This document shows positions 12,667 through 24,570 of a stretch of 64,000 nt of DNA, piece after piece. Position 1 is the first letter of the stretch. Each line of letters opens with the position of its first letter. The position numbers and the translations under genes were made by a program. Location: assembly GCA_051294375.1 (NCBI GenBank), contig CM119267.1:26580404-26644403 (forward strand), given 5' to 3'. The notes beneath the pieces were generated by a model that ran no database searches, was not told where the DNA came from, and worked only from the letters and a program-made list of their open reading frames with translations. The DNA comes from Paraspadella gotoi. Taxonomy: Eukaryota; Chaetognatha.

Positions 12667-14067
12667 AAAATCGGGGAAACCGAAACGGCGGCGATTTTTG
12701 CGGGGAGTGGACTCGAGGTTGGCGTTGGGGTCGGGAGAAGAAAGAGAAGCGACAGACGAAAAGAGGACAACATTTTTGATCGATTGGAGAAAGAAGAGGA
12801 GGAGGAGAGTAATAAAATTAAAATGAATACGAGGAGGAGGATGAACGAGGAAGAAAAGAAACGGAGGATGTTGGAGAGAGCGAAGGAATTGAGCAAAAAA
12901 ATCCTTGAATCAAAAAAAGGCATCGTCGAAGGAAAGATGAGAGGCGGCGGCGGCGACGAAGGCGTGAAGAAGAAAGCGACGACAAATCTAGAAGAGAAAA
13001 AAAAGGAGGAGGGAGAAATCTGCGACTCGGATGCTTTTGTGTCCGAAGCTTCGACGACGTCCCTGACGATGGTTCGAAATGATCTCAATTCCACTCTTAG
13101 AGACAGCGAAGAATTCAAAACTGTGAAGCGAAAGATAAGAAAAGAAAAGAAAAATAATAAAAGGCGAGGCGCGAAGTTCGAAGGGCGTCGAATCAAAGGA
13201 CTTGACAAGTGGGAGAATTGCGCGCGACCAAAATCTCGAGACGAACAAGAAAAAAAAGATGAAAGAGAAGATTCAGCGGCAAAATCGCGCGCTCAGGACG
13301 ACTACGTTTTGGCGAAACTTTTTAAAAAATCCAGCGTTCATTCTGCCCTGCGCCACGACGCCATCATGGACTCCGAAGCTCCCGATTACGCCATCGTCGA
13401 GGCGGAGGCGAAGAGAGTAGCAGCAGAAGCTGCCGCCCGCCTCAAGGTCTCGCGGCGCCGCTGCGCGCCTGCCGCAGCTGGTGTCCCCACGTGGACGGGA
13501 ACCAATGGCGTCGTCGTCGAGAAAAGACCAAAATTTGGGACTAAGAAAAACACGAAACTCCTGACGTCGTGTGGAGAGGAAGAAGAAAAAAAGCCTCTGT
13601 ATAATCTTCTTTCTTCTTCCTCCACTTCCTTCCCGACGACGACGTTGAAGTTCGACTGTGGAATCGTCGGCAGCGTTGGAATAGATCTTCCCCAATCCGA
13701 GTTACACGTTCAGGGTATTCTCTCTGAGGCCGCGACCTCATCCGCAGATTTGATCAAAAAGATGCGACTCCGCAACGCCATCGGTCGAGACGTCGGCAAA
13801 GAAGTCGACGACGAAGTCTCGACGTACTCGCGCTGCCTTGCGACGGCGGAGGATGACGAACTCATCGACGACATCCGTGACTTTGTCGCCTTCCAGTCTC
13901 GCAATCAGGGTCGCGCCTCCACCCAAGAACTTCTGCGCAAATTCAGAGATCGAGTCGCGCCTGGTGACGCAGCCAAGTTTAAGTCGATGTTGAAGCGGAT
14001 CTGCCGCAAGGAGCGGAGCATCGACGGCGGAACTGCCGAGTGGACGCTTAAGGAGGAGTTTAGATGA
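12667..14067 (+). CDS. ERCC6: ERCC6/CSB terminal exon, C-terminal half
   Basis: Terminal exon of 1,401 bases starting in phase 0 after TTTTTTCAG, 466 residues plus TGA. It begins with GETETAAIFAGSG, matching the conserved ETSAIFAGTG segment of CSB. A long Lys/Arg/Glu-rich, presumably disordered nuclear-localisation region follows, then GAKFEGRRI. Next is the conserved block DDYVLAKLFKKS, HDAIMD, DYAIVEAEAKRVA, then GVPTWTG. The C-terminal winged-helix/ubiquitin-binding region runs from about ELIDDIRDFVAFQ to EWTLKEEF. The whole length lies in one exon and is GC-richer than its surroundings. Long open frames on the opposite strand here are compositional shadows. Confidence 0.93.
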   Translation, partial: KIGETETAAIFAGSGLEVGVGVGRRKRSDRRKEDNIFDRLEKEEEEESNKIKMNTRRRMNEEEKKRRMLERAKELSKKILESKKGIVEGKMRGGGGDEGVKKKATTNLEEKKKEEGEICDSDAFVSEASTTSLTMVRNDLNSTLRDSEEFKTVKRKIRKEKKNNKRRGAKFEGRRIKGLDKWENCARPKSRDEQEKKDEREDSAAKSRAQDDYVLAKLFKKSSVHSALRHDAIMDSEAPDYAIVEAEAKRVAAEAAARLKVSRRRCAPAAAGVPTWTGTNGVVVEKRPKFGTKKNTKLLTSCGEEEEKKPLYNLLSSSSTSFPTTTLKFDCGIVGSVGIDLPQSELHVQGILSEAATSSADLIKKMRLRNAIGRDVGKEVDDEVSTYSRCLATAEDDELIDDIRDFVAFQSRNQGRASTQELLRKFRDRVAPGDAAKFKSMLKRICRKERSIDGGTAEWTLKEEFR

Positions 14068-14263
14068 AGGTCAACGATGTGGAATTTGATTAGAAATCGT
14101 GGACTCCTGTTATTTAATGTTTCGTACTTCCGTTCATTTTATCATTTTTCGCTGTTTTTATATTTTTAACTTTCTTTTTTTTTACTTGTATAACTGACAT
14201 CTAGGTTGGTCACCAGGAAGTTAATACGTCGAAGATTCTTTATTCGGTTGTTTGTTAAAGGCA
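14068..14263 (+). promoter_or_regulatory. Compact ERCC6-ATP23 intergenic spacer
   Basis: Only 196 bases separate the ERCC6 stop from the ATP23 ATG, so this stretch must hold the ERCC6 3' UTR and the ATP23 5' region or promoter. It is T-rich with no perfect AATAAA. No promoter motif can be assigned. Such tight head-to-tail spacing contrasts with the giant introns on either side. Confidence 0.4.
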
Positions 14264-14423
14264 ATGAAAGGCAGCAATCACGAAGTATGCGAGAAGTCTG
14301 TTGAAGCTTCTTTTGCTAAGAGCCCTTTGATTAACTTATTGCTGCGATCTTTGAAAAAATCAAATTGTTCTTTTGAGAAAAAAACTCAAATAAATTGCGA
14401 ATCATGTCCCGGTACTCTAAAAG
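14264..14423 (+). CDS. ATP23: ATP23 protease, first exon
   Basis: Encodes the 53-residue N-terminus from ATG at 14264. The segment from KSPLINLLLRSLKKSNCSF to INCESCPGTLK matches the ATP23/KUB3 N-terminal region (leucine-rich helix, then the Cys-x-x-Cys block that precedes GGFD). The exon ends in phase 1 with G|GTAAGA. Joining it to 36533 gives TLKGGFDAP, reproducing the family's GGFD junction exactly. The product is short at the N-terminus and has no obvious cleavable presequence, as is usual for ATP23, which acts in the mitochondrial intermembrane space. Confidence 0.85.
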
Positions 14424-14627
14424 GTAAGAAGCATATGGCAAATTGTACAAGGTTAGACTTTTTTAAGATGAAGTAAAAAATTGTTTAATTCTAGTTTTAC
14501 GAAATATTTATAGGTCTTAATTTCAGTTGGAGATACAATTTTTAGATCACCCTAAATTACTCGCTAAAGAACTAAAAATCGCTTTTTTGTCGTTTACTTT
14601 AGTTGTGCACTCACGTGTAGAGATTCC

Positions 14628-15425
14628 TTAACCGTTAATAACGGTGAAATTTTAACCGTTAATTTTTTTTATTTTGACGGTTAAATTCGGTTAAATTTTA
14701 TTTTTTGTAATTCAGATATTTTGGTAAAAAATATTTTGTTTTCTTTAACTTATGTTTTTAGAGAAATTTTTTTAAAAACAAATACTCACTTTTTTTTAAA
14801 TACAAGTTTTCAGCAGATTCCGACTCTATAATTCACTTTGTCGGTCCTCCCCCTCAATATTGTCGGGCACTCACTTATATCATGTCAGAACATCGAATTA
14901 TAATAAATTATGATGGGATAATCCTTTCTTTTTCGTTGTTTATAGGTATTAGAGAGAGCAAAGAATTTTGAATTTTAACAACGATTTTTATTAATAGTTG
15001 GACATGTTTCGGCTTGCTTAGTTCAAGCCTTCATCAGCATATGACATTCAATAATAAATTTTGTGCAAAAGAAGAGTGTGTGAGAGAGAGAGAGAAAGAG
15101 AGAGAGAGAGGGTAAAAGTTTTTCCAACAAAGTGGTGAGACAGAATAGTGGTCAGATGTGAGGACAGGTTGAAGGTGAGGGCAGATTGAGTGAGTTGTGA
15201 AAAGAAGTGAAACTTGTTAAAGATAGAGAGAGAGAGTGAGAGAGAGAGAGAAAAAATATTTTATGAATTGAAATAAGATGAGAATACTAGGTTTTAATTG
15301 TTTCCTTCTTTTTTTGCTTTTATATTATCAAATAAGCTAAGTTTCTAAATTAACCGATTTTAACCATTAACGGTTAAAAAGTCGTTTTAACGGTTAACCG
15401 ACGTAGAAAAATTAATGGTTAAGAG
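14628..15425. mobile_element. Element V (AACCGTTAA-bounded), with nested units
   Basis: Both ends are clusters of AACCGTTAA/TTAACGGTTAA motifs in inverted arrangement (14628-14700 and 15345-15425). Inside lie a fragment of the W family 5' end (14812-14910) and a hammerhead-like (GA)n unit (about 14925-15280), so it is a host for nested insertions. A related structure spans 39545-41570. No protein is encoded. Confidence 0.45.
15001..15037 (-). ncRNA. Hammerhead-ribozyme-like core
   Basis: Read on the minus strand: CTGATGA, one A, a perfect 6 bp stem II (GGCTTG/CAAGCC) with a 7-base loop, then GAAACATGTC. The core nucleotides and the short palindromic stem III with a GTC cleavage triplet match the hammerhead layout known from Penelope-like elements. 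Deviations are the extra A before stem II and a stem I of only about 2 bp, so activity is doubtful. A GA microsatellite follows on the plus strand at 15075-15110. Confidence 0.5.
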
Positions 15426-16319
15426 GAAAGGTCATTCAGCATAACAATACGTAATCATTGATGTATTAGAGCTAATACATCGAGAAATACATCGTAATCA
15501 CCAGTAATCACCAAAAAAAAGTGTTTTTTATATGTCAACATTGTGTTTTAAATATTTTTTTTAAATCGGTAAATAAGAAAATTGTTAAGTTAAATGGGTA
15601 AGAACATTTTTTAAAGATTTGTTTTCTCAATCTGTTTGTTAAAAAATTCTAGGTAAGAAGTTAAACACAGGTATGGGTTAGTTTAGAAGGGGAGAATTTA
15701 ACAATTAATCTCGTTACTCTGTTGTTTTCCAGTCATGAACAAAATCTTCAGTTAAATAGATGGTAAAGAAATTCGAGCTACAATGAATCTACACTGAATT
15801 TGAAGAGTTGCAGCCTAGACGACTGCAATAATATTGAATTAAAAATTTGATTAGCAATCTTATAAAACATTTGTAAAAATGTAATAGAGAGACATTTGAT
15901 AAACGCGTTCCAGTTAGAAAGAATTCAGGGTTAAAGTTTAAAAAGTTTCATTTTCAAGGATACAAGTTGAAATTTAAAAATGTCTCTCTATTACATTTTT
16001 CTAATTCAGTAATAAAAATTCATAAAAAATATCAGATGGATTGGCCTTTCGTTTGACCTGCAACTCTTCAGATAGGTTTCTTTATTTTATATTATAATTA
16101 AAACCGATATTAAATGGGGTAGAATGCATCAAATGTTTAAAGTGAATACATTTTCGGAATCGCCAGGAGCTCAGCTTTCTGAATTTGTACTCCATTTGGC
16201 CTATTTTGAAGTTGAATTGAATGACCCTTTTTCTTAAGGAAACACTACTCACAAACTTTTTGAAAGTTCTTGATTCTCGCAAAGTTTCTCATTCATTAGG
16301 TGGAGAAAAAATATCACCA
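15426..16319. other. AT-rich repeat with small inverted repeat
   Basis: No coding signal. The sequence ATGTAATAGAGAGACATTTG near 15878-15897 is answered in reverse near 15980-16000 with about 100 bases between, forming a potential hairpin. Sequence from 16200 onward resembles the outer flank of foldback element A. The whole stretch recurs in copy 2 (21700-22620). Confidence 0.4.
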
Positions 16320-18290
16320 TTAAAATTTCTCCGGATGCTCTATATGAACTTTCGCGCCACTTTTTGCGCAAACACTTCCGGTTGAAAAAAGATAAAATTT
16401 TAAAAGAAGCAAGCAATTATTAGCCAGCACACTTAGTAATTAATAATACAGTTACTTATAATCTTAATACCTAATTATTTGGTTTTGCTTTATAAATTAC
16501 ATTTTGTATGTCAAAGGATAACAATTAAAAAAGGCTTTATATTATAAAATGCTGGCTTTTGACAAAATTATGGGTAAAAACTTTTCTGATGTTTTGGCGT
16601 TTGGAAAAACCACTTAAAAATCTACTTTTAAAAAAATTACCTTAACCGCTTATCCATAACCATCCATAAACACCATAACCTAAACCCCTAACCCAGCTTG
16701 CGAAAGTAAAATTATGCTAAAAAATTTTTATTTCAAGATTTAAAGGCTTTTAAATCCAGTGAAAGGAGGGATAAAATGAGGGAGAGAAACAGTCTCGCAA
16801 AAATTTGGGTAAAACTTTGGATAAAATTAAATTGTGCTTCTCACAAAATATTATGGTAATAAAAAATTATATACCATATTTTTAAATAAAAGATAATTCA
16901 AACGATAGGGGGAAAAGAAACGAGTTAGCATATTTAATAATCTATATTATGTCATTAATTTTATAAGTTAGTATATCGGTGTCCTCAAAGTTACCTTTAA
17001 ACCTTCACAGTTGATATTATGTCTTTAAGATTCACTATTTTTTTCAATTTAGAAAAATATTTATTTCATATTTAATGCTGAATTTTATATATGACGATAT
17101 TATTGGAATTCGAATAGAGAACTTTACAATGTAAGGAGACGAAGACGACTGAGGCTTGACTGGAGTTCGGTGAAAGGATTCTTTGACTGAGGTTATCTTG
17201 ATACGAGGTTTACTCAAGTTGCCAGAATATATTTATTCCGCCCAGACTTCTAATACAGTCAGTAGTACAATTACTTTATACTTTATACTCGCTACATGAC
17301 CTTGTAGACTGGGCATTTCTCTATCGTCTGGACCTCAGGTCTGCAGTGAGACGTTACAATCGTCATTGGGCCTTAGATCCGGTGACCTCGTTTCCTCGGC
17401 GCTATATCTATGTAACCGAGAGTTTTAGTGCTGAGTGAGCACAAGAATTAGGTGTCTAGGAAGCATCGATTCTAGTTAGAGTTAAAGTTGTAGAGATTTT
17501 TATTTTTATTGAACTCCAATATTAATAATAAAAATAAAAAGAAAGGAAACGATACGAACATTCTATTTTTTAAATTTATTTTTACTTCTTCAAAGATTAT
17601 TTTGTATTTTGCACTTTATTTTCAATCAAAATATTTTAATTATTGTTAATAATTGTGTAGTCGGGCATGGCCTAAATCCACCCTGTCTATAATCATAACA
17701 CCTTCAGTCGTGACCCGGTTGCTCATTGAGTAAAGCCATCAGCTCATGACCACTAGGTACCGGGTTCAATCTCAACTTGGTAACGACCCTGTGGGAAGCA
17801 AGAGGACGGCCGTAGACCACTATGGAGGCGTGGAAAACCCTCAAGCCTGGTTCCAAGCCCAGGACTGTGGCTGCTGAGGGGGCATAGAAGTTACTGATTG
17901 CAGTCTTCAGCCCACATAGCGCCTTATTCACAATTGTTCTTATTAATGTCATTATGGATCAGTTAACTAATAAAAAAATATTAAACACATATTTATAAAA
18001 ATATAACAGTAAAATAATTGTTAATTTAAAAGAATAGTATTTGAAAAATCTTTCAAAAATACGATTATTTCCTGTCTTTTTTATTTCAAGGTAAAAAAAA
18101 TATTTAATATTTTTAAAAATTTACATAAAAAGTAAAATAATCATTCAGCTATGTATATAATTAACTATAAATTAAATAATTTTAGTTTAAAATCGTTTTA
18201 TTCCTAAAAACAAGTTATTTTTTAACCGGAAGTGGTACGCCACATAAAGTGGCGTGGAAAGTCCATAATTCTCTACCTGAGAAATTTTTC
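16320..18290. mobile_element. Foldback element B with CACTTCCGGTT termini
   Basis: Left end GCGCCACTTTTTGCGC then CACTTCCGGTT (about 16353-16385). Right end TTAACCGGAAGTGGTACGCC (about 18225-18244) and a GTGGCG flank, in inverted orientation. The interior differs from element A: it holds a degenerate CCTAACCC patch (16660-16700), a moderately complex block at 17140-17460 that could be a decayed long terminal repeat or exon, and a tRNA-like SINE head. The element recurs at 22620-24570. Confidence 0.5.
17706..17945 (+). mobile_element. tRNA-derived SINE-like repeat
   Basis: Contains a B-box-like GGTTCAATCTC at 17763-17773 and an A-box-like TTGCTCATTGAG about 45 bases upstream, spaced as in a tRNA gene, followed by a non-tRNA body. 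The T-arm does not pair well, so it is a decayed RNA polymerase III promoter rather than a functional tRNA. A near-identical copy is at 24021-24250 in the duplicated segment. Confidence 0.4.
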
Positions 18291-18469
18291 ATTGTGATAT
18301 TCGTTTTTATCATTAAAATTGGAAATTAATTAATTAAAAATCTCCTTCTCTCTGCGTTTTTATTAAAAAAAAATTGAATTAGGATTGAACTCGTAAAATT
18401 AGGCATCACGTTCGTGCATGTTATCATTTTGCTATCGCAACATCGGTTTTTTACTTCATTTTTTCTTCT

Positions 18470-18870
18470 CGTCACTCTTTATTTTTATTTTTTATCTTTC
18501 TTTCCTTTTTATTTTTTCTTTCCTTTCTATTTTTTCTTTCCTTTCTTTTCTATTTTTTCTTTCTATTTTTTTTCTTTCTATTCTTTCTTTCCTTTCTATG
18601 CTTTCTTTCCTTTCTATGCTTTTTTTCCTTTATATTCTTTCTTTCCTTTATATTCTTTCTTTCCTTTCTATTCTTTCTTTCCTTTCTATTCTTTCTTTCC
18701 TTTCTATTTTTTCTTTCTTTCCTTTCTATTCTTTCTTTCCTTTCTATTCTTTTTTTTCTTTCTATTCTTTTTTTTCTTTCTTTCCTTTCTATTCTTTTTT
18801 CTTTCTTTCCTTTCTATTCTTTCTTTCCTTTCTATTCTTTCTTTATATTTATTATTTTTTTCTTTCTCTT
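18470..18870 (+). repeat. Pyrimidine minisatellite (CTTTCCTTTCTATT units)
   Basis: About 400 bases of T/C with units such as CTTTCCTTTCTATTCTTT repeated in tandem. It yields long Phe/Leu/Ser-rich open frames on the plus strand and Lys/Glu/Arg-rich ones on the minus strand, all of them artefacts of composition. It recurs with heavier indel noise at 24790-25170. Confidence 0.9.
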
Positions 18871-18946
18871 TCTGTTTATAAATTAATTTTCTTTTCTCAT
18901 ATTGATTTTTTTTAGTATCAAAATTTGTTGTCAATCCAGATTTTTA

Positions 18947-19976
18947 GTTGGATCTGCTTATCAGCAGATTTCGACTCTATAATTCACTTTGTCGGTCCGT
19001 CGGTTCCACCCCAAAATATTGTCGGTAAATCATTATTATTATATCAGAACCTCGAATTATGATAAATTATGCAAAAAAAAATGTCCATCCGTCCGTCCGT
19101 CTGTCCATCCCCCCTTAGCAAAAAACTCCAATTACTCGTGATTGGATGGATGGATTGGTATGAAATTTTGTGTGTGGGTAGGAAACTGTGTGATTGAGAT
19201 GGATATGAAGTTTCGAGGGAATCGTGCGAGTGGAAATTGGTTTAAATGGAAACAAAAAAAAATCTATTTCACTATTTGAACGCCAATTGCTTATGAGTAG
19301 ATAGGGCAATTGACTTGAAATTTTGTATGATGGTAGGGAAGTGTGTGATTGAGCTGGATATAAAGTTTTGATGGAATCGTGCCAGTGGAAATGAGTTGAA
19401 ATGGAAAAAACAAAAGTCATATTTTCAGTATTTTTACTTAAATTTACTCATAATTATTATGTTTATTAAAAATTGGATAGATAAATTGAAATTGAATTTT
19501 GTGTGTGGGTAGGAAAGTATGTGATAAAGCTGGATATAAATTTTTTGATGGAATCGTAGAAGTGGAAAAGAGTTCAAATTAGAAAACCAAAAGACACATT
19601 TATTTGAATTTTTTAAAGTTTCTCTCTCTCTATCTCTCTCTGATTGATTGATTGATTGATTGACCAAATTATGCCAATTGACCAAATTCTGAAAGTTAAC
19701 CAAATTATGCCAGTTGACCAAATTCTGCCTGTTTACCAAATTATGCCAGTTGACCAAATTATGCCAGTTGACCAAATTATGCCGGTTGACCAAATTATCT
19801 TAATTGACCAAATTAGGTCAGTTGACCAAATTATGTCAATAGACCAAATTATGTCAGTTAACCAAATTATGTCAGTTGACCAAATTATACAAGTTGATTA
19901 AATTATGCAAGTTGACCAAGTTAGCTTATTACCACTTAATTATCGTAGGCAGATCCGACATTGTTTGCTCAAACTT
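18947..19976 (+). mobile_element. W-family element, copy 1
   Basis: Begins GTTGGATCTGCTTATCAGCAG (a hairpin-forming 5' end) and closes with GCAGATCCGAC at 19949-19959, inverted relative to the start. The interior is modular: TCCGTCCGTCC microsatellite near 19085, about three diverged units of 155-160 bases (containing GATGGAATCGT and GTGGAAATGAG), and an 18 bp minisatellite. No ORF encodes a transposase. Further copies are at 20068, 25242, 31691, 42313, 49341, 54452 and 62574. Confidence 0.6.
19656..19925 (+). repeat. 18 bp minisatellite, about 14 copies
   Basis: Tandem units of the type TTGACCAAATTATGCCAG. Because 18 is a multiple of three it creates an open frame repeating DQIMPV, which is not a gene. 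A noisier copy is at 25950-26190, where the DIRS element is inserted within the array. Confidence 0.9.
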
Positions 19977-20067
19977 GTTCTTATGCGATTGCGACGATCC
20001 TTATGCTTTTAAGACTTTCAATGGACAAAACATTTCCTATATGGGTATACCCAAATAATTATTTTTA

Positions 20068-20716
20068 GTCGGATCTGCTTATCAGCAGATCCCGACTCTA
20101 AACTCACTTTGTCGGTCCGTCGGTCCGCCCCCTCAATATTGTCGGGCACACACTTATATCATGTCAGAACATCGAATTATGATAAATTATGCAAAAAAAA
20201 TGATGTCCGTCCGTCCGTTTGTCTCTCTGTCCGTCCGTCCGTCCGTCCCACCTTAGCAAAAAACACAATTACTCGTGATTGGATGGATGGATTTAAAATG
20301 AAAATTTGTGTGAGGATAGGTAAGTGTGTGATTGAGCTGGATATGAAGTTCGATGGAATCGTCCGAGTGGAAATGAGTTTAAATGGAAAAAAAAAAAAAA
20401 TATATTCACTATTTGAACACCAATTGCTCATGAGTGGATGGGCTGATTGACCCTGAATTTTGTATGTGGGTAGGAAAGTGTGTGATCAACAGGAAATCAA
20501 GTTTCGATGGATTAGTTTGAGTGGAAATGAGTTTAAAATGGAAAAAAACAAAAAACCTGTTTAACTAATTGATTATGCTTCTTTTTCTTTTATATTAAAT
20601 GTATATGCAGGATATATTAATAAATCAAATAATTAATCAGTTAATTAATCAATTAGTAAATAAATTAATAATTAATTAGTCAATCAATCCGTCCATCCAT
20701 CCCATCTTAGCAAAAA
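20068..20716 (+). mobile_element. W-family element truncated at assembly gap
   Basis: Starts GTCGGATCTGCTTATCAGC at 20068, with the CCGTCCGTCC microsatellite and satellite-like units, and stops at the 25 N gap. The same sequence continues without interruption at 31691 onward. The preceding 19977-20067 is a fragment of the family Y end (GCGATTGCGACGATCC). Confidence 0.65.
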
Positions 20717-20741
20717 NNNNNNNNNNNNNNNNNNNNNNNNN
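20717..20741. other. Assembly gap, 25 N
   Basis: Sequence to the left (14458-20716) and right (20742-32338) represents the same locus, so the two contig ends overlap by about 6.3 kb rather than abut. Confidence 0.95.
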
Positions 20742-21277
20742 TTCATTTTTAAGATGAAGTAAAAAATTGTTTATCTAGTTTTACGAAAATTTATAGGTTC
20801 TTACATTTCAGTTTGGAGATACAATTTTTAGATCACCTAAATTACTCGCTAAAGAACTAAAAATCGCTGGGTTTTGTCGTTTACTTATTGTTGCACTCAC
20901 GTGTAGAGATTCCTTAAGCGTTAATACGGTGAAATTTTAACCGTTATGTTTTTATTTTGCGGTTAAATTCGGTTAAATTTTATTTTTGTAATTCAGATAT
21001 TTTGGTAAAAATATATTTGTTTTTCTTTAACTTATGTTTTATAGAGAAATTTTTTTAAAAACAAATACTCACTTTTTTTAAAATACAAGTTTCAGCAGAT
21101 TCCGACTCTAAACTTCAGCTTTGTCGGTCCTCCCCTCAATATTTGTCGGGCACTCACTGAATCTGTCAGAACATCGAATTATAATAAATTATGATGGATA
21201 ATCCTTTCTTTTCGTTGTTTATAGGTTATTTAGAAGAGCAAAGAATTTGAATTTTAACAACGATTTTTTAAATAGTG

Positions 21278-21313
21278 GACATGTTTCGGCTTGCTTAGTC
21301 AAGCCTTCATCAG
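21278..21313 (-). ncRNA. Hammerhead-like core, duplicate copy
   Basis: Same unit as at 15001-15037: CTGATGA, stem II with GGCTTG/CAAGCC, then GAAACATGTC on the minus strand, one base shorter in the loop. It is probably the same locus assembled twice. Confidence 0.45.
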
Positions 21314-22619
21314 CATATGACATCAATATATAAATTTTGTTGCAAAAAGAAGAGTGTGTGAGAGAGAGAGAGAAAAGAGAGATGAGAGGGTAAAAGTTTT
21401 TCAACAAATGTGGTGAGACAGAATAGTGGGTCAGATGTGAGGACAGGTTGAAGGTGAGGGCAGATTGAGTGAGTTGTGAAAAGAAGTGAAAAACTTGTTT
21501 AAAGATAAGAGAGAGAGTGAAGAGAGAGAGAGAAAAAATATTTATGAATTGAAATAAGATGAGAATACTAGGTTTTAGTGTTTCCTTTTTTTTGCTTTTA
21601 TATTATCAAATAAGCTAAGTTTCTAAATTAACCGATTTTAACCATTAACGGTTAAAAAAGCGATTTTTTAACGGTTAACCGACGTAGAAAATTAATGGTT
21701 AAGAGGAAGGTCATTCAGCATAACAATACGTAATCATTGATGTATTAGAGCTAATACATCGAGAATATACATCGTAATCACCAGTAATCACAAAAAAAAA
21801 GTGTTTATATTATATGTCAACATTGGGTTTTAAATATTTTTTTTTTAAATCGGTAAATAAGAAAATTGTTAAGTTAAATGGGTAAGAACATTTTTTAAAG
21901 ATTTGTTTTTCAATCTGTTGTTAAAAAATTCTAGTAAGAAGTTAAAACACGGTATGGGTTAGTTAGAACGGGGAGAATTTAACAATTAATCTCGTTACTC
22001 TGTTGGTTTTCCAGTCATGAACAAAATCTTCAGTTAAATAGATGGTAAAGAAATTCGAGCTACAATGAATCTACAGAATTTTGAAGAGTTGCAGCTAGAC
22101 GACTGCATAATATTGAATTTAAAAATTTGATTAGCAATCTTTAAAAACATTTTGAAAAATGTAATAGAGAGACATTTGATAAACGCGTTCCAGTTAGAAA
22201 AGAATTCAGGGTTAAAGTTTAAAAAGTTTCATTTTCAAGGATACAAGTTGAAATTTAAAAATGTCTCTCTATTACATTTTTTCTAATTCAGTAATAAAAA
22301 TTCATAAAAAAATCACGATGGATTGGCCTTTTCGTTTGACCTGCAACTCTTCAGATAGGTTTCTTTTATTTTATATTATAATTAAAACCGATAAAAATGG
22401 GGTAGATTGCATCAAATGTTTAAAGTGATTACATTTTCGGAATCGCCAGAAGCTCAGCTTTCTGAATTTGTACTCCATTTGGCACTATTTTGAAGTTGAA
22501 TTGAATGACCCTTTTTCTTAAGGAAACACTACTCACAAACTTTTGTGAAGTTCTAGATTCTCGCAAAGTTTCTCATTCCAAATTAGGTGGAGAAAACAAA
22601 CATCACCATTAATAATTCC

Positions 22620-24570
22620 CGGATGCTCTATATGAACTTTCGCGCCACTTTTGCGCAAATCACTTCCGGTTGAAAAAAGATACAAATTTTAAAAAGAAGC
22701 AAGCAATTATTAAGCCAGCACACTTAGATAATTAATCAAAATACAGTTACTTATAATCTTAATACCTAATTATTTGGTTTTGCTTATAAATTACATTTTG
22801 TATGTCAAAGGATAACAATTAAAAAAGGCTTTATATTATAAAATGCTGGCTTTTGACAAAATTATGGGTAAAAACTTTTGCTGAGGTTTGGCGTTTGGAA
22901 AACCACTTTAAAATCTACTTTTAAAAAAATACCTTAACCTTAAACCGTCTTACCATAACCACTCATAAACCCCTTAACCCTAAACTCCCCTAACCCCGCT
23001 TGGCGAAAGTAAAATTATCGCTAAAAAATTTTTATTTCAAGATTAAAGGCTTTTAAATCCATTAAAAGGAGGGATAAATTGAGGGAGAGAAACAGTCTCG
23101 CAAAAAAGGTTGGTAAAAATTTAGGATAAATTAAATTGTGCTTTCTCACAAATTATGATGGGTAATCACAAAAAATTATATACACCCATATTTTTTAAAT
23201 AAGAAGATAATTCAAAAGATAGGGGGAAGAGAAACGAGTTCAGCATGATTTAATAATTTATATTATGTCATTAATTTTATAAGTTAGTAATATCGGTGTC
23301 TTCAAAGTTACCTTAAACCTTCACAGTTGATATTATGTCCTTAGATTCACTATTTTTTTCAATTTAAAAAAATATTTATTTGCATATTTAATGCTGAATT
23401 TTATATATGACGATATTATTGGAATTCGAATGAGAGACTTTACAATTTAAGGAGACGAAGACGACTGAGGCTTGACTGGAGTTCGGTGAAAGGATTCTTT
23501 GGGACTGAGGTTATCTTGATAACCGAGGTTTACTCAAGTTGCCAGAATATATTTATTCCGCCCAGACTTCTAATACAGTCAGTAGTACAATTACTTTATA
23601 CTTATACTCGCTACATGACCTTGTAAGACTGGCATTTCTCTATCGTCTGGACCTCAGGTCTGCAGTGAGACGTTACAATCGTCATTGGGCCTTAGATCCG
23701 GTGACCTGTCCTCATTCACGCTATATCTATGTAACCGAGAGTTTTAGTGCTGAGTGAGCACCAAGAATTAGTGTCTAGGAAGCATCGATTTCTAGTTAGT
23801 TAAAGTTGTAGAGATTTTTATTTTAATTGAACTCCAATATTAATAATAAAAATAAAAAGAAAGGAAACGATACGAACATTCTATTTTTTAAATTTATTTA
23901 ACTTCTTCAAAGATTATTTTGTATTTTGCACTTTTATTTTCAATCAAAATATTTTAATTATTGTTAATAATTGTGTAGTCGGGCATGCCTAAATCCACCC
24001 TGTCTATAATCATAACACCTTCAGTCGTGACCCGGTTGCTCATTGAGTAAAGCCATAGCTCATGACACTAGGGTACCGGGTTCAATCTCAACTTGGTAAC
24101 GACCCTGTGGGAAGCAAGAGGACGGCCGTAGACCACTATGGAGCGTGGAAAACCCTCAAGCCTGGTTCCAAGCCAGGACTGTGGGCTGCTGAGGGGCATA
24201 GAAGTTACTGATTGCAGTCTTCAGCCCACATAGCGCTTTATTCACAATTTTCTTATTAATGTCATTTAGGATCAGTTAACTAATAAAAAAAATATTAAAC
24301 ATCATATTTTATAAAAATATACAGTAAAATAATTGTTATTTAAAAGAATAGTATTTTGAAAAATCTTTCAAAAATACGATTATTTCCTGTCTTTTTTATT
24401 TCAAGGTAAAAAAATTATTTAATATTTTTTAAAAATTTACATAAAAAGTAAAATAATCATTCAGCTATGTATATAATTAACTATAAATTAAATAATTTTA
24501 GTTTAAAATATTTTATTCCTAAAACAAGTTATTTTTTAACCGGAAGTGGTACGCCACATAAAAAGTGGCG
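22620..24570. mobile_element. Foldback element B, duplicate copy
   Basis: Counterpart of 16320-18290 with CACTTCCGGTT at about 22660 and TTAACCGGAAGTGGTACGCC at about 24536. It includes the SINE-like repeat at 24021-24250. Confidence 0.5.

Larger units (their letters stand above)
14458..20716 (+). repeat. Duplicated 6.26 kb segment, copy 1 (empty site)
   Basis: Aligns end to end with 20742-26190 plus 31521-32338, apart from many small indels and the DIRS insertion between 19899 and 19900 equivalents. It includes element V, a hammerhead-like unit, foldback element B, a pyrimidine tract and W elements in the same order as copy 2. This copy has smoother sequence and lacks the retrotransposon. 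Confidence 0.85.

Noticed and set aside
12663-13208. 181-codon open frame on the minus strand opposite the ERCC6 terminal exon
   Set aside because: Ser/Phe/Leu-rich shadow of a Lys/Glu/Arg-rich coding strand. The plus-strand frame matches CSB along its length.
17704-17952. 82-codon minus-strand ORF
   Set aside because: Overlaps a SINE-like repeat and is interrupted in the second copy at 24.0-24.2 kb.
18414-18934. Long Phe/Leu/Ser-rich and Lys/Glu-rich open frames
   Set aside because: Produced by the pyrimidine minisatellite. No start context, domain or codon structure beyond the repeat; same for 24726-25216.
19656-19901. Open frame with repeated DQIMPV hexapeptide
   Set aside because: An 18 bp minisatellite automatically keeps frame. 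The homologous copy at 25950-26190 is frame-broken.
19656-19925. CRISPR-like regular repeat array
   Set aside because: Units are contiguous without spacers and the DNA is eukaryotic.
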